Assembly (NCBI GenBank): GCA_021783855.1
Contig: JAJXTL010000007.1
Coordinates: 1-40,871, forward strand
Origin: Pseudomonadota bacterium
Lineage (GTDB): Bacteria > Pseudomonadota > Gammaproteobacteria > Burkholderiales > Gallionellaceae
Direction: 5' to 3'
Length of the DNA stretch: 40,871 nucleotides
Shown here: in pieces, positions 33,424-40,871 of the stretch
Layout of the letters: each line of letters begins with the position of its first letter
Numbering within the stretch: position 1 is the first letter of the stretch
Notes under the pieces: generated by a model
The model's database searches: none
What the model was told of the DNA's origin: nothing
What the model saw: the letters and a program-made list of their open reading frames with translations, nothing else
Program-made: the position numbers and the translations under genes

Positions 33424-35124
33424 TCATTTTGCCAGCAGCAGGAACAGCAGCAGGGCGTTGAGCACTAAAGACGCCGCAGCCACCAGCTTGAGGTTCATGT
33501 GAGGGTCGCGCTTGAGTAAAGGTGAGCGGCGGGCGACGCGAAGCGGTCGCTGTGAGCCATATTCGAGCGCCAGCCGGAATTCTTCGGGAGTTTCAAAACG
33601 CTCGGCAGGCTTACGGGCCACGCTCTTGAGGATCACGGACTCCAGCCATTCCGGTATGTCGGGGCGGTAGCGTGTGGGCGGAATGGGATCGCCAAAACGA
33701 GGCGTTTGAAACGGCTCAATCTCGCCGTAGGGGTATTTGCGTGTTAGCAGGTAGTAGAGCGTGACGCCGACCGCATACAGATCGCTGACTTCATTGGCGG
33801 TAGCGCCGTTGAAGAGCTCAGGCGCCATGAAGGAGGGCGTGCCGGGATTGTTGATCTCGTTGAAGGTTTCTTCGGCATCCAGCCCGTCCGAAGCGGCAAC
33901 GCCCAGATCGAGCAGGCGCAGGCGTCCGTCGGCGCCGAGATGCAGATTGTCGGGCTTGATGTCGCGGTGAATGATCCCCAGGCGATGCAGCGTTGCCACC
34001 GCCTTGAGCATGCGCGTGCCAAGATCGGTGGCTTCAACCGGGGTAAAACGCCGGCCCATTTCAAGATGGCGTCCCAACGTTGCGCCTTCATGCCAGGTGG
34101 ACAGGTAGTAGAGGTGCGAGCGTTGCGGCCAGTTGAGCACCTGCGGAAATTCGGCGCTGGAAACGCGGCGCGCAAGCCATTCCTCATAGGCGATGGCGGC
34201 GGCGTCCGCCGCATCGGCATCGGGATGCAGGGTTTTCAGGACGTAATTCTGGCCGTTTAGAGGCTCCTTCACCCGATACAGTACGGTAATGCGCGAGTCG
34301 TGTATCGTCTCGACCACTTCCAGGCCGTCGATCAGCTGACCCGGTTTCAGTTGAGGCGGCAGCGGCAGCTCGCTGATATTCGCCACGTTGTCGCGCAGGC
34401 TGTCGGGCGGCAACTGGATGATTTTTGCGACCAGCGCGGTGCAGTTGTCCTCGGTGCCCGCTTCGAGTGCGGCCTGCGTGATGCGCGCGGCAATATCTTC
34501 GGCTGTTTCCGGCAGTTCGAGCAGCTTGATCAGGTGATCATCTTTCAGCACATTCCACACGCCGTCGCTTGCCAGCAGAAACTGATCGCCTTCAGCCAGA
34601 TCGCCATCGGTAAAATCGATGGGCAGATTGGCATCCAGACCGACCGCACGCGACAGCACATTGTTGAGCTCGGGGTGCTGCCAGACATGGTCGGTGGTGA
34701 GCAGCGACAGTTCCCCGTTGCGCAGACGATAGACGCGGGTGTCGCCGATATGCGCGATGGCATAGCGGCGGCCGCGCAGCACGACAGCCGACAGCGTCGT
34801 GGCCATGCCGGCGGTTTCCCGGGCGCGTCGGCTGTGTGAATACAGCCAGCGGTTGAGCGCAATGATGACCTTGTCGAGCGACTGTGGGATGCTCCAGGTG
34901 TCAGGTGTCGAGTAGTAGTCGGACAGCAGGCTGCGCACGCAGTATTCTGATGCCTCTCGGCCGTTGGCATGTCCGCCGACGCCGTCGGCGACGGCAATCA
35001 GCATACCCTTGTTTTCCAGCACCTCGCCGTCAGGCGTGACACCGGCGCAATAGTCCTCGTTGCGCGGGCGCAGGCCCGCCAACGAGGTATAGCCCAGATC
35101 GATCTGCAGTGAAATTTTGTTCAT
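33424..35124 (-). CDS. PP2C phosphatase-Ser/Thr kinase fusion with C-terminal membrane anchor
   Basis: A bifunctional signalling protein of about 566 residues. The N-terminal PP2C domain has RPRNEDYCAGV, IAVADGVGGHANG, AHIGDTRVYRL, LLASDGVWNVL and AGTEDNCTALVA. The kinase domain follows, with lysine in YVLKTLHPDA, catalytic loop GIIHRDIKPDNLHL, and RLLDLGVAA in place of DFG. A final hydrophobic helix (LVAAASLVLNALLLFLLLAK) anchors it in the membrane. The start MNKISLQIDLG is chosen by similarity; another Met lies 7 codons upstream, and neither has a good ribosome binding site. It follows the nitrate transporter gene closely, as in Pseudomonas nitrate assimilation clusters. Confidence 0.9.
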   Translation of the reverse strand: MNKISLQIDLGYTSLAGLRPRNEDYCAGVTPDGEVLENKGMLIAVADGVGGHANGREASEYCVRSLLSDYYSTPDTWSIPQSLDKVIIALNRWLYSHSRRARETAGMATTLSAVVLRGRRYAIAHIGDTRVYRLRNGELSLLTTDHVWQHPELNNVLSRAVGLDANLPIDFTDGDLAEGDQFLLASDGVWNVLKDDHLIKLLELPETAEDIAARITQAALEAGTEDNCTALVAKIIQLPPDSLRDNVANISELPLPPQLKPGQLIDGLEVVETIHDSRITVLYRVKEPLNGQNYVLKTLHPDADAADAAAIAYEEWLARRVSSAEFPQVLNWPQRSHLYYLSTWHEGATLGRHLEMGRRFTPVEATDLGTRMLKAVATLHRLGIIHRDIKPDNLHLGADGRLRLLDLGVAASDGLDAEETFNEINNPGTPSFMAPELFNGATANEVSDLYAVGVTLYYLLTRKYPYGEIEPFQTPRFGDPIPPTRYRPDIPEWLESVILKSVARKPAERFETPEEFRLALEYGSQRPLRVARRSPLLKRDPHMNLKLVAAASLVLNALLLFLLLAK

Positions 35125-35146
35125 AGAGTATGGCAAGCGTAACACA

Positions 35147-36361
35147 TCAGATTTTTGCGGCGGTCAGGTGCGATGCGCCCCAGGTGGTGCGCCAGCGGGT
35201 TTTGACGCCGGTCAGTCCGATCAGCGCGACGATGGCGAGCGCGGCGAAGATCATAAAGCCAGTCTGATAACTGCCGGTCACTTGCCTGGAGTAACCGAGA
35301 CTGGAGGCCAGATAGAAGCCGCCGATGCCGCCTGCCATGCCGACCATGCCGGTCATCACGCCGATCTCCTTACGGAAACGCTGTGGCACAAGCTGAAATA
35401 CCGCGCCGTTGCCCATTCCCAGGCTGAGCATGGCTACCACGAACATGGCAAGCGCGGTCCATGCGCTGGCAGGTGCAAAGCTGACAGTGGCAAGCGACAC
35501 GGCTGCCACCATATACATGCCGGTCAGTGACTTGACGCCGCCGATGCGGTCGGCAACATTGCCGCCGATGGGACGCACCATGGAGCCTGCGAAGACGCAC
35601 GCGGCGGTGAAAAAGCCGGCGGTCTTGGCATCCAGTCCGTATTGCGTGTTGAAATAGATGGTCAGCGACGAGGCGAGACCGACGAAGCCGCCAAAGGTGA
35701 CCGAGTAGAAAAACATGAACCACCAGGCATCCTTGTCCTTCAGTACGGCAGCAAATTCAGCCAGCGTCTTTGCCGGTGGGCAATCAGGCGCATCCTTGGC
35801 TAGCGTCATGTAAATGGCGAACACGGCGATCAAGGGGATTAACGCCAGACCGAAAACGTTGGTCCAGCCGTAAGCCACAGCGAGACTGGGTGCGATCAGT
35901 GCCGCAAGTGCAGTGCCTGAATTGCCTGCGCCGGCAATGCCCATCGCGGTACCCTGATGTTCGGCGGGATACCAGCGCGAGGCCAGCGGCAGTGCGGCAG
36001 CGAAGGATGCACCTGCCACGCCCAGGAAGATGCCGAGTATCAGCGCCTGCTCGTAAGAATGCACGCCCACGCGCCAGGCGACGAACAGGGTGACTATGAT
36101 GATCAGCTGGCCGATAGCGCCTGCCAGTTTGGGTTTTACCTGATCGACCAGCAGCCCCATGACGACCCGCAGCAGCGCGCCGGACAGAATCGGGGTGGCC
36201 ACCATCATGCCTTTTTGCGCAGGGGACAGATGAAGATCGGCGGCAATTTGCACGCCGAGCGGGCCCAGCAGCACCCAGACCATGAAAGCCAGGTCGAAGT
36301 AGAGAAATGCCGACAGCAGGGTGGGGGTGTGCCCGGCTTTGAGAAAGCTGCTCTTGTTCAT
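35147..36361 (-). CDS. MFS nitrate/nitrite transporter (NarK/NasA type)
   Basis: A 404-residue major facilitator protein with 12 spans. The nitrate-porter signatures lie in helix 5 (AGASFAAALPLASRWYP, then GTAMGIAGAGNSGTALAAL) and helix 11 (GVMTGMVGMAGGIGGFYL). The start MNKSSFLKAGHTP at 36361 has AGGAG 9 nt upstream. Upstream in-frame Mets lie in or before the -24/-12 promoter and are rejected. It diverges from nirB, shares its regulatory region and has its own sigma-54 promoter. It most likely imports nitrate for assimilation, although nitrite transport cannot be excluded. Confidence 0.92.
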   Translation of the reverse strand: MNKSSFLKAGHTPTLLSAFLYFDLAFMVWVLLGPLGVQIAADLHLSPAQKGMMVATPILSGALLRVVMGLLVDQVKPKLAGAIGQLIIIVTLFVAWRVGVHSYEQALILGIFLGVAGASFAAALPLASRWYPAEHQGTAMGIAGAGNSGTALAALIAPSLAVAYGWTNVFGLALIPLIAVFAIYMTLAKDAPDCPPAKTLAEFAAVLKDKDAWWFMFFYSVTFGGFVGLASSLTIYFNTQYGLDAKTAGFFTAACVFAGSMVRPIGGNVADRIGGVKSLTGMYMVAAVSLATVSFAPASAWTALAMFVVAMLSLGMGNGAVFQLVPQRFRKEIGVMTGMVGMAGGIGGFYLASSLGYSRQVTGSYQTGFMIFAALAIVALIGLTGVKTRWRTTWGASHLTAAKI

Positions 36362-36398
36362 GGTGAAATGCTCCTGAGGTTGATGATGTTTCACGTCA

Positions 36399-36414
36399 AG
36401 CAATTCCTGTGCCA
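36399..36414 (-). promoter_or_regulatory. sigma-54 promoter of the nitrate transporter gene
   Basis: On the minus strand TGGCACAGGAATTGCT keeps every strongly conserved -24/-12 base (TGGCAC, TTGCT) with exact spacing. Transcription would start near 36388, giving a 27-nt leader with no room for an attenuator. Confidence 0.8.
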
Positions 36415-36517
36415 CTCAATTCACGATAAATGTCGCATTTCAGGGCTGGCATGGCTCAGGCGTGTGTTCATGAGAAAGAAAATATGGCGAGGCTAGTTCG
36501 ACTATCTCTTTTATGGT

Positions 36518-36532
36518 GCACAAAAACAGTGG
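36518..36532. promoter_or_regulatory. NtrC-like dyad in the transporter/nirB intergenic region (7 of 8)
   Basis: GCAC-AAAAACA-GTGG matches GCAC-N7-GTGC at seven of eight positions. It lies about 105 bp from the transporter promoter and 240 bp from the nirB promoter. Confidence 0.4.
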
Positions 36533-36589
36533 AAAGGGCCAATGTGGTGCGCATTTTTGCCCTCTGCATGTGTGAACGGGAGCAAGAGC

Positions 36590-36604
36590 GCACAGGTTCA
36601 GTGC
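36590..36604. promoter_or_regulatory. NtrC-type dyad in the transporter/nirB intergenic region (exact)
   Basis: GCAC-AGGTTCA-GTGC is an exact GCAC-N7-GTGC dyad about 170 bp upstream of the nirB -24/-12 element and 175 bp from the transporter promoter, so it could serve both. The AT-rich stretch at 36673-36720 between it and nirB could bend to allow looping. Confidence 0.6.
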
Positions 36605-36773
36605 GTATTGATGAATATTGTGCTTTGGTTTTGCTATCGGTTCAGCGTTGGCAGCCAGCCTGGCTGGCCGCTATATATTAACGTAACATATTGAAATATA
36701 TGTATTAATTTATTTTTCAAGGCTGTTTTTCTGTCTTGTGGCAGGCAGCTTGACTGAAAAGAATGGCGGGAAC

Positions 36774-36789
36774 TGGCATATAAGTTGCT
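36774..36789 (+). promoter_or_regulatory. sigma-54 promoter of the nirB operon
   Basis: TGGCATATAAGTTGCT has GG (36775-36776) and GC (36787-36788) at exact spacing with TGGCA and TTGCT intact. Transcription would start near 36800, directly in front of the first leader hairpin. Confidence 0.75.
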
Positions 36790-36812
36790 TTATAAACCAC
36801 GAGAGGCTTGGC

Positions 36813-36858
36813 TTACCCAACGGCGGGTGGTGAAGTTAAACAACCGACAAAGGCGTCG
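36813..36858 (+). promoter_or_regulatory. two-hexaloop ANTAR (NasT) binding motif in the nirB leader
   Basis: Hairpin P1: TTACCC (36813-36818), loop AACGGC, GGGTGG (36825-36830). Hairpin P2: CGAC (36845-36848), loop AAAGGC, GTCG (36855-36858). Both loops are six bases with A at position 1 and G at position 4, the hallmark of RNA bound by ANTAR antiterminators. The motif starts about 13 nt after the predicted transcription start. The 3' arm and loop of P2 are also the left arm of the downstream terminator, so the two structures exclude each other. Confidence 0.75.
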
Positions 36859-36934
36859 ACTTGATTAAGGATGTACTGAAGGACACCGTGCAGTGTTTTT
36901 TCAGCGCACCCGAGAATCGGGCGACGCCTTTTTT
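36849..36934 (+). terminator. attenuator terminator of the nirB leader
   Basis: AAAGGCGTCG (36849-36858) can pair over 10 bp with CGACGCCTTT (36922-36931), followed by further T. The T-run spans 36929-36934. The large loop folds into two inner hairpins: CTGAA...TTCAG with core ACAC-CGTGCA-GTGT (36876-36904), and CCCGA-GAA-TCGGG (36909-36921). The left arm is shared with hairpin P2, giving a simple antitermination switch 17 nt before nirB. Confidence 0.65.
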
Positions 36935-36951
36935 ATTGCGAGGATGAAATG

Positions 36952-39462
36952 ATGAGTGTAAAGAAAACGGAGCGGAGCGGAGTTTCAGAGCAGGCTAACA
37001 CCAGCGTTAGCGGGTGTTGCGCCGAAACTAAAACAAGGCTGGTGGTAATCGGCAACGGCATGGCGGGCATACGCACTCTGGAAGAGTTGCTCAAGATGTC
37101 CCCGGATGAATTTGACATCACGGTGTTTGGTGCCGAACCGCAGCCCAATTACAACCGGATTCTGCTCTCTCCTGTTTTGTCAGGCGAAATGAAGTTTCAG
37201 GATACCGTGCTCAATGACTGGAGCTGGTACGAGGAAAATCATATCAAGCTGCATGTCGGCAAAATGGTAAGCAAGATAGATCGTTTCCGTTGTCAGGTTG
37301 AAACTGAAGACGGCATGGCAGTGCCTTACGATCGTCTGTTGATCGCAACGGGCTCGAACCCTATCATGTTGCCGATACCGGGGATGAACTTGCCCGGGGT
37401 GCTGGCCTATCGCAGTATAGACGATGTGGAAAAAATGCTCGCAGCGGCTAAGACAAGCAAACGCGCTGTGGTGATCGGCGGCGGGCTGCTGGGCCTGGAA
37501 GCGGCGAACGGGCTCTCGATACAAGGCATGGAAGTGTCCGTGGTGCATCTGTGCGACTGGCCGATGGAGCGCCAACTGGATAAGGTGGGTGGCGGATTGC
37601 TGAAGGAGGCGCTGGAGAAGCGCGGGTTGAAGTTTTATATGTCACGTCAGACCGAAGCGGTGTTGGGGGACGACAAGGTCACGGGTTTGCGTTTTGTGGA
37701 TGGAGAGGAAATCGAGGCTGACCTGTTGATCATGGCGGCAGGCATCCGTCCCAATATCGCCCTTGCCAAGGCTGCCGGCATTCATTGCGAACGCGGCATC
37801 GTGGTCAGCGATACGATGCAGACCTTCGATCCGAAGATTTATTCGGTAGGTGAGTGCGTGCAGCATCGCGGACAGACCTATGGACTGGTCGCACCCTTGT
37901 TCGAGCAGGCCAAGGTGGCGGCGAACCATCTCGCCTGTTACGGCAGGATGCGCTATGAGGGTTCTTCCGTTTCCACCAAGCTCAAGGTGACAGGCATCGA
38001 TCTGTTCTCTGCGGGAAATTTTAACGCGGGCCCGGGCGATGAAGAGTTGTTGTTGCAGGATTCTGCGCGCGGTGTGTACAAGAAACTGGTGTTGCGCGAC
38101 AACAAATTGCGCGGCGCGGTGATGTATGGCGAGACCATGGATGGCCCGTGGTACTTCCAGTTGATGCGCGATGGAACCGATGTGTCCGATTTGCGCGAAC
38201 ACCTGCTGTTCGGGCAGGTGCATCTGGGGGACGCCGGGCGTGGCGGTGTGTCGAGTGTGGCGAACATGCCGGACACGGCGGAGATTTGCGGCTGTAACGG
38301 CGTCTGCAAGGGCGCGATTGTGGATGCCATCATCGGGAAAAAACTGTTTACGCTGGAAGAAGTGCGCGCGCACACCAAGGCATCGGCATCATGCGGTTCG
38401 TGCACCGGCCTGGTGGAATCCATCCTGGCCAACACGCTGGGCGGAGACTATTCCGCGAAGACCAGCAAGAAGGCGATGTGCGGCTGTACGGATCATGCGC
38501 ATCAGGATGTTCAGGAGGCGATCAAAAAGCTGGGCGTGAAAAACATGCCGGATCTGATGCGTGCGCTGGACTGGAAGAATAAGGATGGCTGTCATGTTTG
38601 CCGTCCCGCGCTCAATTATTATCTGATGACCGCCTGGCCGGGCGTTTATGTGGACGACAGCCGGTCGCGCTTCATCAACGAAAGGGTACACGCCAATATC
38701 CAGAAAGACGGCACTTATTCTGTGATTCCGCGTATCTGGGGCGGCGTTACCTCGCCGACAGAATTGCGCACGATTGCCGAAATTGCCGAAAAATACGAGG
38801 TCGCTACCGTTCATATCACCGGCGGACAGCGCATCGGTTTGTATGGTGTCACCAAAGAGAATCTTCCCGGGATGTGGAGCGATCTGGTCGAGGGCGGCTT
38901 TGTTTCAGGCCATGCCTACGGAAAATCGTTGCGTACGGTAAAAACTTGCGTAGGGTCCGAATGGTGTCGTTTCGGTACGCAGGACTCAACGGGACTGGGT
39001 ATCAAGGTTGAAAAAATGACCTGGGGTTCATGGACGCCGCACAAGTTTAAAATTGCGGTCTCAGGTTGTCCGCGCAATTGCGCCGAAGCGACCATCAAGG
39101 ATTTCGGCATCGTCTGCGTGGATTCGGGTTATGAGATTCATGTCGGCGGCAATGGCGGCATCAAGGTGCGCGTCACCGATTTTCTGTGCAAGGTTGAGAC
39201 AGAGGCTGAAGTGCTTGAATATTGCGGGGCATTCATGCAGCTTTACCGTGAAGAAGCGCAATATATGGACCGCACCGCCCCCTGGATAGAGCGCGTGGGT
39301 CTGGCCTATGTCAAACAGCATATCGTCGAGGACGAGGCCGGACGCGCCGAGCTGTATGCGCGCTTCCTGGAGTCGCAGCGCTATTCGCAGGACGACCCGT
39401 GGAAAGAACGCGCGATGGGTAAAGATGCACATGAATACGCAGCCTTGGCTACAATCGAATAA
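36952..39462 (+). CDS. nirB: NADH-dependent nitrite reductase large subunit
   Basis: Reduces nitrite to ammonium with six electrons from NAD(P)H in the cytoplasm. Domains in order: FAD-binding (VVIGNGMAGIRTLEEL) and NAD-binding (VVIGGGLLGLEAANGL) reductase, about residues 25-400. Then come a BFD-like [2Fe-2S] domain (C446, C448 in EICGCNGVCKG, with SASCGSCTG downstream) and a second cysteine-rich segment (KAMCGCTDH, GCHVCRPALNYY). Last is the sirohaem/[4Fe-4S] reductase domain with C666, C672, C706 and C710 in the classic C-X5-C and C-X3-C spacing. GAGGA sits 7 nt before this ATG; another ATG lies one codon upstream. First gene of nirB-nirD-nirC-nasA. Confidence 0.96.
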   Translation: MSVKKTERSGVSEQANTSVSGCCAETKTRLVVIGNGMAGIRTLEELLKMSPDEFDITVFGAEPQPNYNRILLSPVLSGEMKFQDTVLNDWSWYEENHIKLHVGKMVSKIDRFRCQVETEDGMAVPYDRLLIATGSNPIMLPIPGMNLPGVLAYRSIDDVEKMLAAAKTSKRAVVIGGGLLGLEAANGLSIQGMEVSVVHLCDWPMERQLDKVGGGLLKEALEKRGLKFYMSRQTEAVLGDDKVTGLRFVDGEEIEADLLIMAAGIRPNIALAKAAGIHCERGIVVSDTMQTFDPKIYSVGECVQHRGQTYGLVAPLFEQAKVAANHLACYGRMRYEGSSVSTKLKVTGIDLFSAGNFNAGPGDEELLLQDSARGVYKKLVLRDNKLRGAVMYGETMDGPWYFQLMRDGTDVSDLREHLLFGQVHLGDAGRGGVSSVANMPDTAEICGCNGVCKGAIVDAIIGKKLFTLEEVRAHTKASASCGSCTGLVESILANTLGGDYSAKTSKKAMCGCTDHAHQDVQEAIKKLGVKNMPDLMRALDWKNKDGCHVCRPALNYYLMTAWPGVYVDDSRSRFINERVHANIQKDGTYSVIPRIWGGVTSPTELRTIAEIAEKYEVATVHITGGQRIGLYGVTKENLPGMWSDLVEGGFVSGHAYGKSLRTVKTCVGSEWCRFGTQDSTGLGIKVEKMTWGSWTPHKFKIAVSGCPRNCAEATIKDFGIVCVDSGYEIHVGGNGGIKVRVTDFLCKVETEAEVLEYCGAFMQLYREEAQYMDRTAPWIERVGLAYVKQHIVEDEAGRAELYARFLESQRYSQDDPWKERAMGKDAHEYAALATIE

Positions 39463-39474
39463 GAAGGGAATGAC

Positions 39475-39801
39475 ATGAACTGGATACAAGTGGGCAATCT
39501 GGAAGACATTCCGCGACAAGGTTCGCGGGTGATTAAGACATCAAAAGGCGAAATCGCATTGTTTCGCAGCGTGGACGATGAGGTGTTCGCGCTGGATAAC
39601 CGTTGCCCGCATAAGGGCGGCCCCTTGTCACAAGGCATCGTGCACGGAAAACGGGTGACCTGCCCGCTGCACAGCTGGGTGATTGCGCTGGAAACAGGGG
39701 AAGCTGTTGCGCCGGACGTGGGTTGTGCGCACCGTTATGAAATGCGTGTGGCGCATGGTGTACTGTTTCTCGAAGTAGATGCAGAGCTGTGCAAAGTTTA
39801 A
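39475..39801 (+). CDS. nirD: nitrite reductase small subunit (Rieske-like)
   Basis: Small partner of NirB with a Rieske fold. The 108-residue product keeps both ligand pairs, C44-x-H46 in NRCPHKGGPLSQG and C63-x2-H66 in VTCPLHSWVI, so it should bind a [2Fe-2S] cluster; some NirD proteins have lost these ligands. AAGGGA precedes the start, 12 nt after nirB ends. Confidence 0.94.
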   Translation: MNWIQVGNLEDIPRQGSRVIKTSKGEIALFRSVDDEVFALDNRCPHKGGPLSQGIVHGKRVTCPLHSWVIALETGEAVAPDVGCAHRYEMRVAHGVLFLEVDAELCKV

Positions 39802-39856
39802 AAACGGGGAAATTCCCGGCGTACAGCTAACCAATTTATTAAAAGGAAAAACGACG

Positions 39857-40678
39857 ATGTATCTTGATACGATCCAGAAATTTTCAGTGACGGCGGAGCA
39901 GAAAGCCGCCGCCGTGCGCGCCTCTGTCCCTTCGTTTTTTGTCGCTGCAATGATGGCAGGCGCATACGTAGGGTTGGCCATCATCCTTATTTTCAGCGTC
40001 GGCGCCAAGGTCGACCCCGCCTACCAGCGACTCGTCATGGGTGCGTCTTTCGGCGTTGCGCTCACGCTGGTGGTTTTCGCAGGTTCTGAGCTGTATACGG
40101 GACACACCATGATTATGCCTATCGGCTGGCTGTGTCGCAAAGTAGGACTCGGGGATGTCGGCAAGGTCATGGGGCTGGGCTGGCTCGGCAATCTGGCAGG
40201 CGCACTCTTTCTGGCGCTGATTTTCGTTGCGGGCGGTGGCGGCGCCCTGCTCTCGGATGGGGCGCCGTTGCTGTTCAAGGTGGCCAGTGCCAAGATGAAT
40301 GCGCCTGCCTTTGAGCTGGTGATGCGCGGGATATTGTGTAACTGGCTGGTATGCCTCGCGCTGTGGATGGCAAACCGCACCTCCAGCGATTCCGCCAAAC
40401 TGATCGTCATTTTCTGGTGCCTGTTTGCATTTATTGCCAGCGGCTATGAGCATTCTGTTGCCAACATGACGTTGTTTTGCATCGCGTTGCTGGGCGCACA
40501 TCCTGATACTGTCAGTCTGGCAGGTATGGCGCACAATCTGATATGGGTGACCTTGGGCAACACGATCAGCGGCGCGCTTTTCATGGCCACCGCCTACTGG
40601 TTTGCCTCGGGTTCACACACGGCAGCAGAGGCTTCCGGGGTAACGGTCATGAATGTTGCCAGCGACCTGGAAAGCTGA
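39857..40678 (+). CDS. nirC: formate/nitrite family transporter, probable nitrite channel
   Basis: A 273-residue FNT-family membrane protein with about six to seven spans. The family half-motif GSELYTGHTMIMPIGWL (written AGSELYTGHTMIMP) lies near residue 85, and the matching ANRTSSDSAKL and SGYEHSVANMTLFCIALL near residues 175-210. The start MYLDTIQKFS follows AAGGA by 9 nt. A longer frame overlapping nirD is rejected because it lacks this support. Placed between nirD and the nitrate reductase gene it most likely moves nitrite, limiting toxic accumulation during nitrate assimilation. Confidence 0.9.
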   Translation: MYLDTIQKFSVTAEQKAAAVRASVPSFFVAAMMAGAYVGLAIILIFSVGAKVDPAYQRLVMGASFGVALTLVVFAGSELYTGHTMIMPIGWLCRKVGLGDVGKVMGLGWLGNLAGALFLALIFVAGGGGALLSDGAPLLFKVASAKMNAPAFELVMRGILCNWLVCLALWMANRTSSDSAKLIVIFWCLFAFIASGYEHSVANMTLFCIALLGAHPDTVSLAGMAHNLIWVTLGNTISGALFMATAYWFASGSHTAAEASGVTVMNVASDLES

Positions 40679-40680
40679 AT

Positions 40681-40871
40681 ATGTCTGTCACCAACAGCCC
40701 GCTGACCGTTCGCAGCACCTGCCCCTATTGCGGGGTGGGTTGCGGTGTCGAACTGAATGCAGGGGAGGCCATCGGCCTGACGGGCATGCCCTCTACTATG
40801 ATGACTCATGCCATGCCCGTTTCCCTCACCTCAACCCTGATGGAACAACTAGCCATTCGACTAAGCCCGCA
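40681..40871 (+). CDS. nasA: assimilatory nitrate reductase catalytic subunit, N-terminal fragment with in-frame repeat
   Basis: Partial: 63 codons up to the window edge, no stop. The N-terminus contains RSTCPYCGVGCGVEL, the first three cysteines of the [4Fe-4S] site of the bis-MGD molybdenum nitrate reductases. The next stretch, GEAIGLTGMPS, corresponds to the usual VxGDPxHPxN turn. The sequence then departs from the family and becomes repeat copy E in the same frame (PVSLTSTLMEQLAIRLSP). The fourth cysteine must lie beyond the edge, displaced by the insertion. The start is 2 nt after nirC. A pseudogene cannot be excluded without the downstream sequence. Confidence 0.8.
   Translation, partial: MSVTNSPLTVRSTCPYCGVGCGVELNAGEAIGLTGMPSTMMTHAMPVSLTSTLMEQLAIRLSP
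40810..40871 (+). repeat. dispersed repeat copy E (in frame in the nitrate reductase gene, cut by the edge)
   Basis: CATGCCCGTTTCCCTCACC, CAACCCTGATGGAACAACTA and GCCATTCGACTAAG align with copies A and C. The window ends just inside the hairpin: arm GCCCGC (40865-40870) and the first loop base A. Confidence 0.85.

Noticed and set aside
1..40871. tRNA, rRNA, CRISPR or complete insertion sequences
   Set aside because: None recognised by eye. The only repeats found are the dispersed palindromic family and the heptamer arrays.

Overview
The window looks like a chromosomal piece of a chemolithoautotrophic betaproteobacterium, most likely Nitrosomonadales and possibly a Gallionella-like iron oxidiser. 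This rests on gene order and protein flavour: ccoNOQP, an rpe-gph-trpE run with a cbbY-like HAD gene, rpsP-rimM-trmD-rplS, and an Anbu-type peptidase locus. No rRNA gene, tRNA gene, CRISPR array or insertion sequence was recognised.

Layout. 1-4.6 kb: a cbb3 cytochrome oxidase operon (ccoN, ccoO, ccoQ, ccoP) and a SafE-type membrane protein, all on the minus strand. 4.8-12 kb: a 31-residue membrane peptide, then a minus-strand run of housekeeping and Calvin-cycle-linked genes (GNAT protein, FAD oxidoreductase, trpE, gph, a small lipoprotein, rpe, a CbbY-like phosphatase). 12.1-18.3 kb: ffh, a CcsA-like protein, the rpsP-rimM-trmD-rplS operon behind a structured leader, ogt and xerD. 18.3-19.8 kb: a NasT-like ANTAR antiterminator and a cyclic-nucleotide-binding-domain protein. 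19.8-30.8 kb: an Anbu locus with two plus-strand transglutaminases, a chemoreceptor, a large transglutaminase/DUF2126 protein, an alpha-E protein, an ATP-grasp protein and the Anbu peptidase. 31-40.9 kb: nitrogen assimilation with a cytoplasmic NrtA/NasS-like protein, cyanase, a PP2C/kinase fusion, an MFS nitrate transporter, nirB, nirD, nirC and the first 63 codons of an assimilatory nitrate reductase.

How it fits together. Sigma-54 promoters with correct -24/-12 spacing lie before the nasT-like gene, before the nasS-like/cynS genes, and on both sides of the divergent transporter/nirB region. GCAC-N7-GTGC dyads of the NtrC type accompany the first and the last of these. The nirB leader has two hairpins with AANGGC hexaloops, and the second overlaps the left arm of a terminator. 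That is the layout expected for NasT antitermination. The region therefore reads as an NtrC/sigma-54 plus NasS-NasT nitrate regulon.

The most unusual feature is a dispersed repeat with at least five copies. One copy lies in frame inside the DUF2126 protein and another in frame inside the nitrate reductase N-terminus. In the three copies with the central module, a hairpin keeps its loop and flanks. Its arm sequence differs in every copy, yet the arms stay self-complementary in the two complete ones. All functions are assigned from motifs read by eye; no database search was made.
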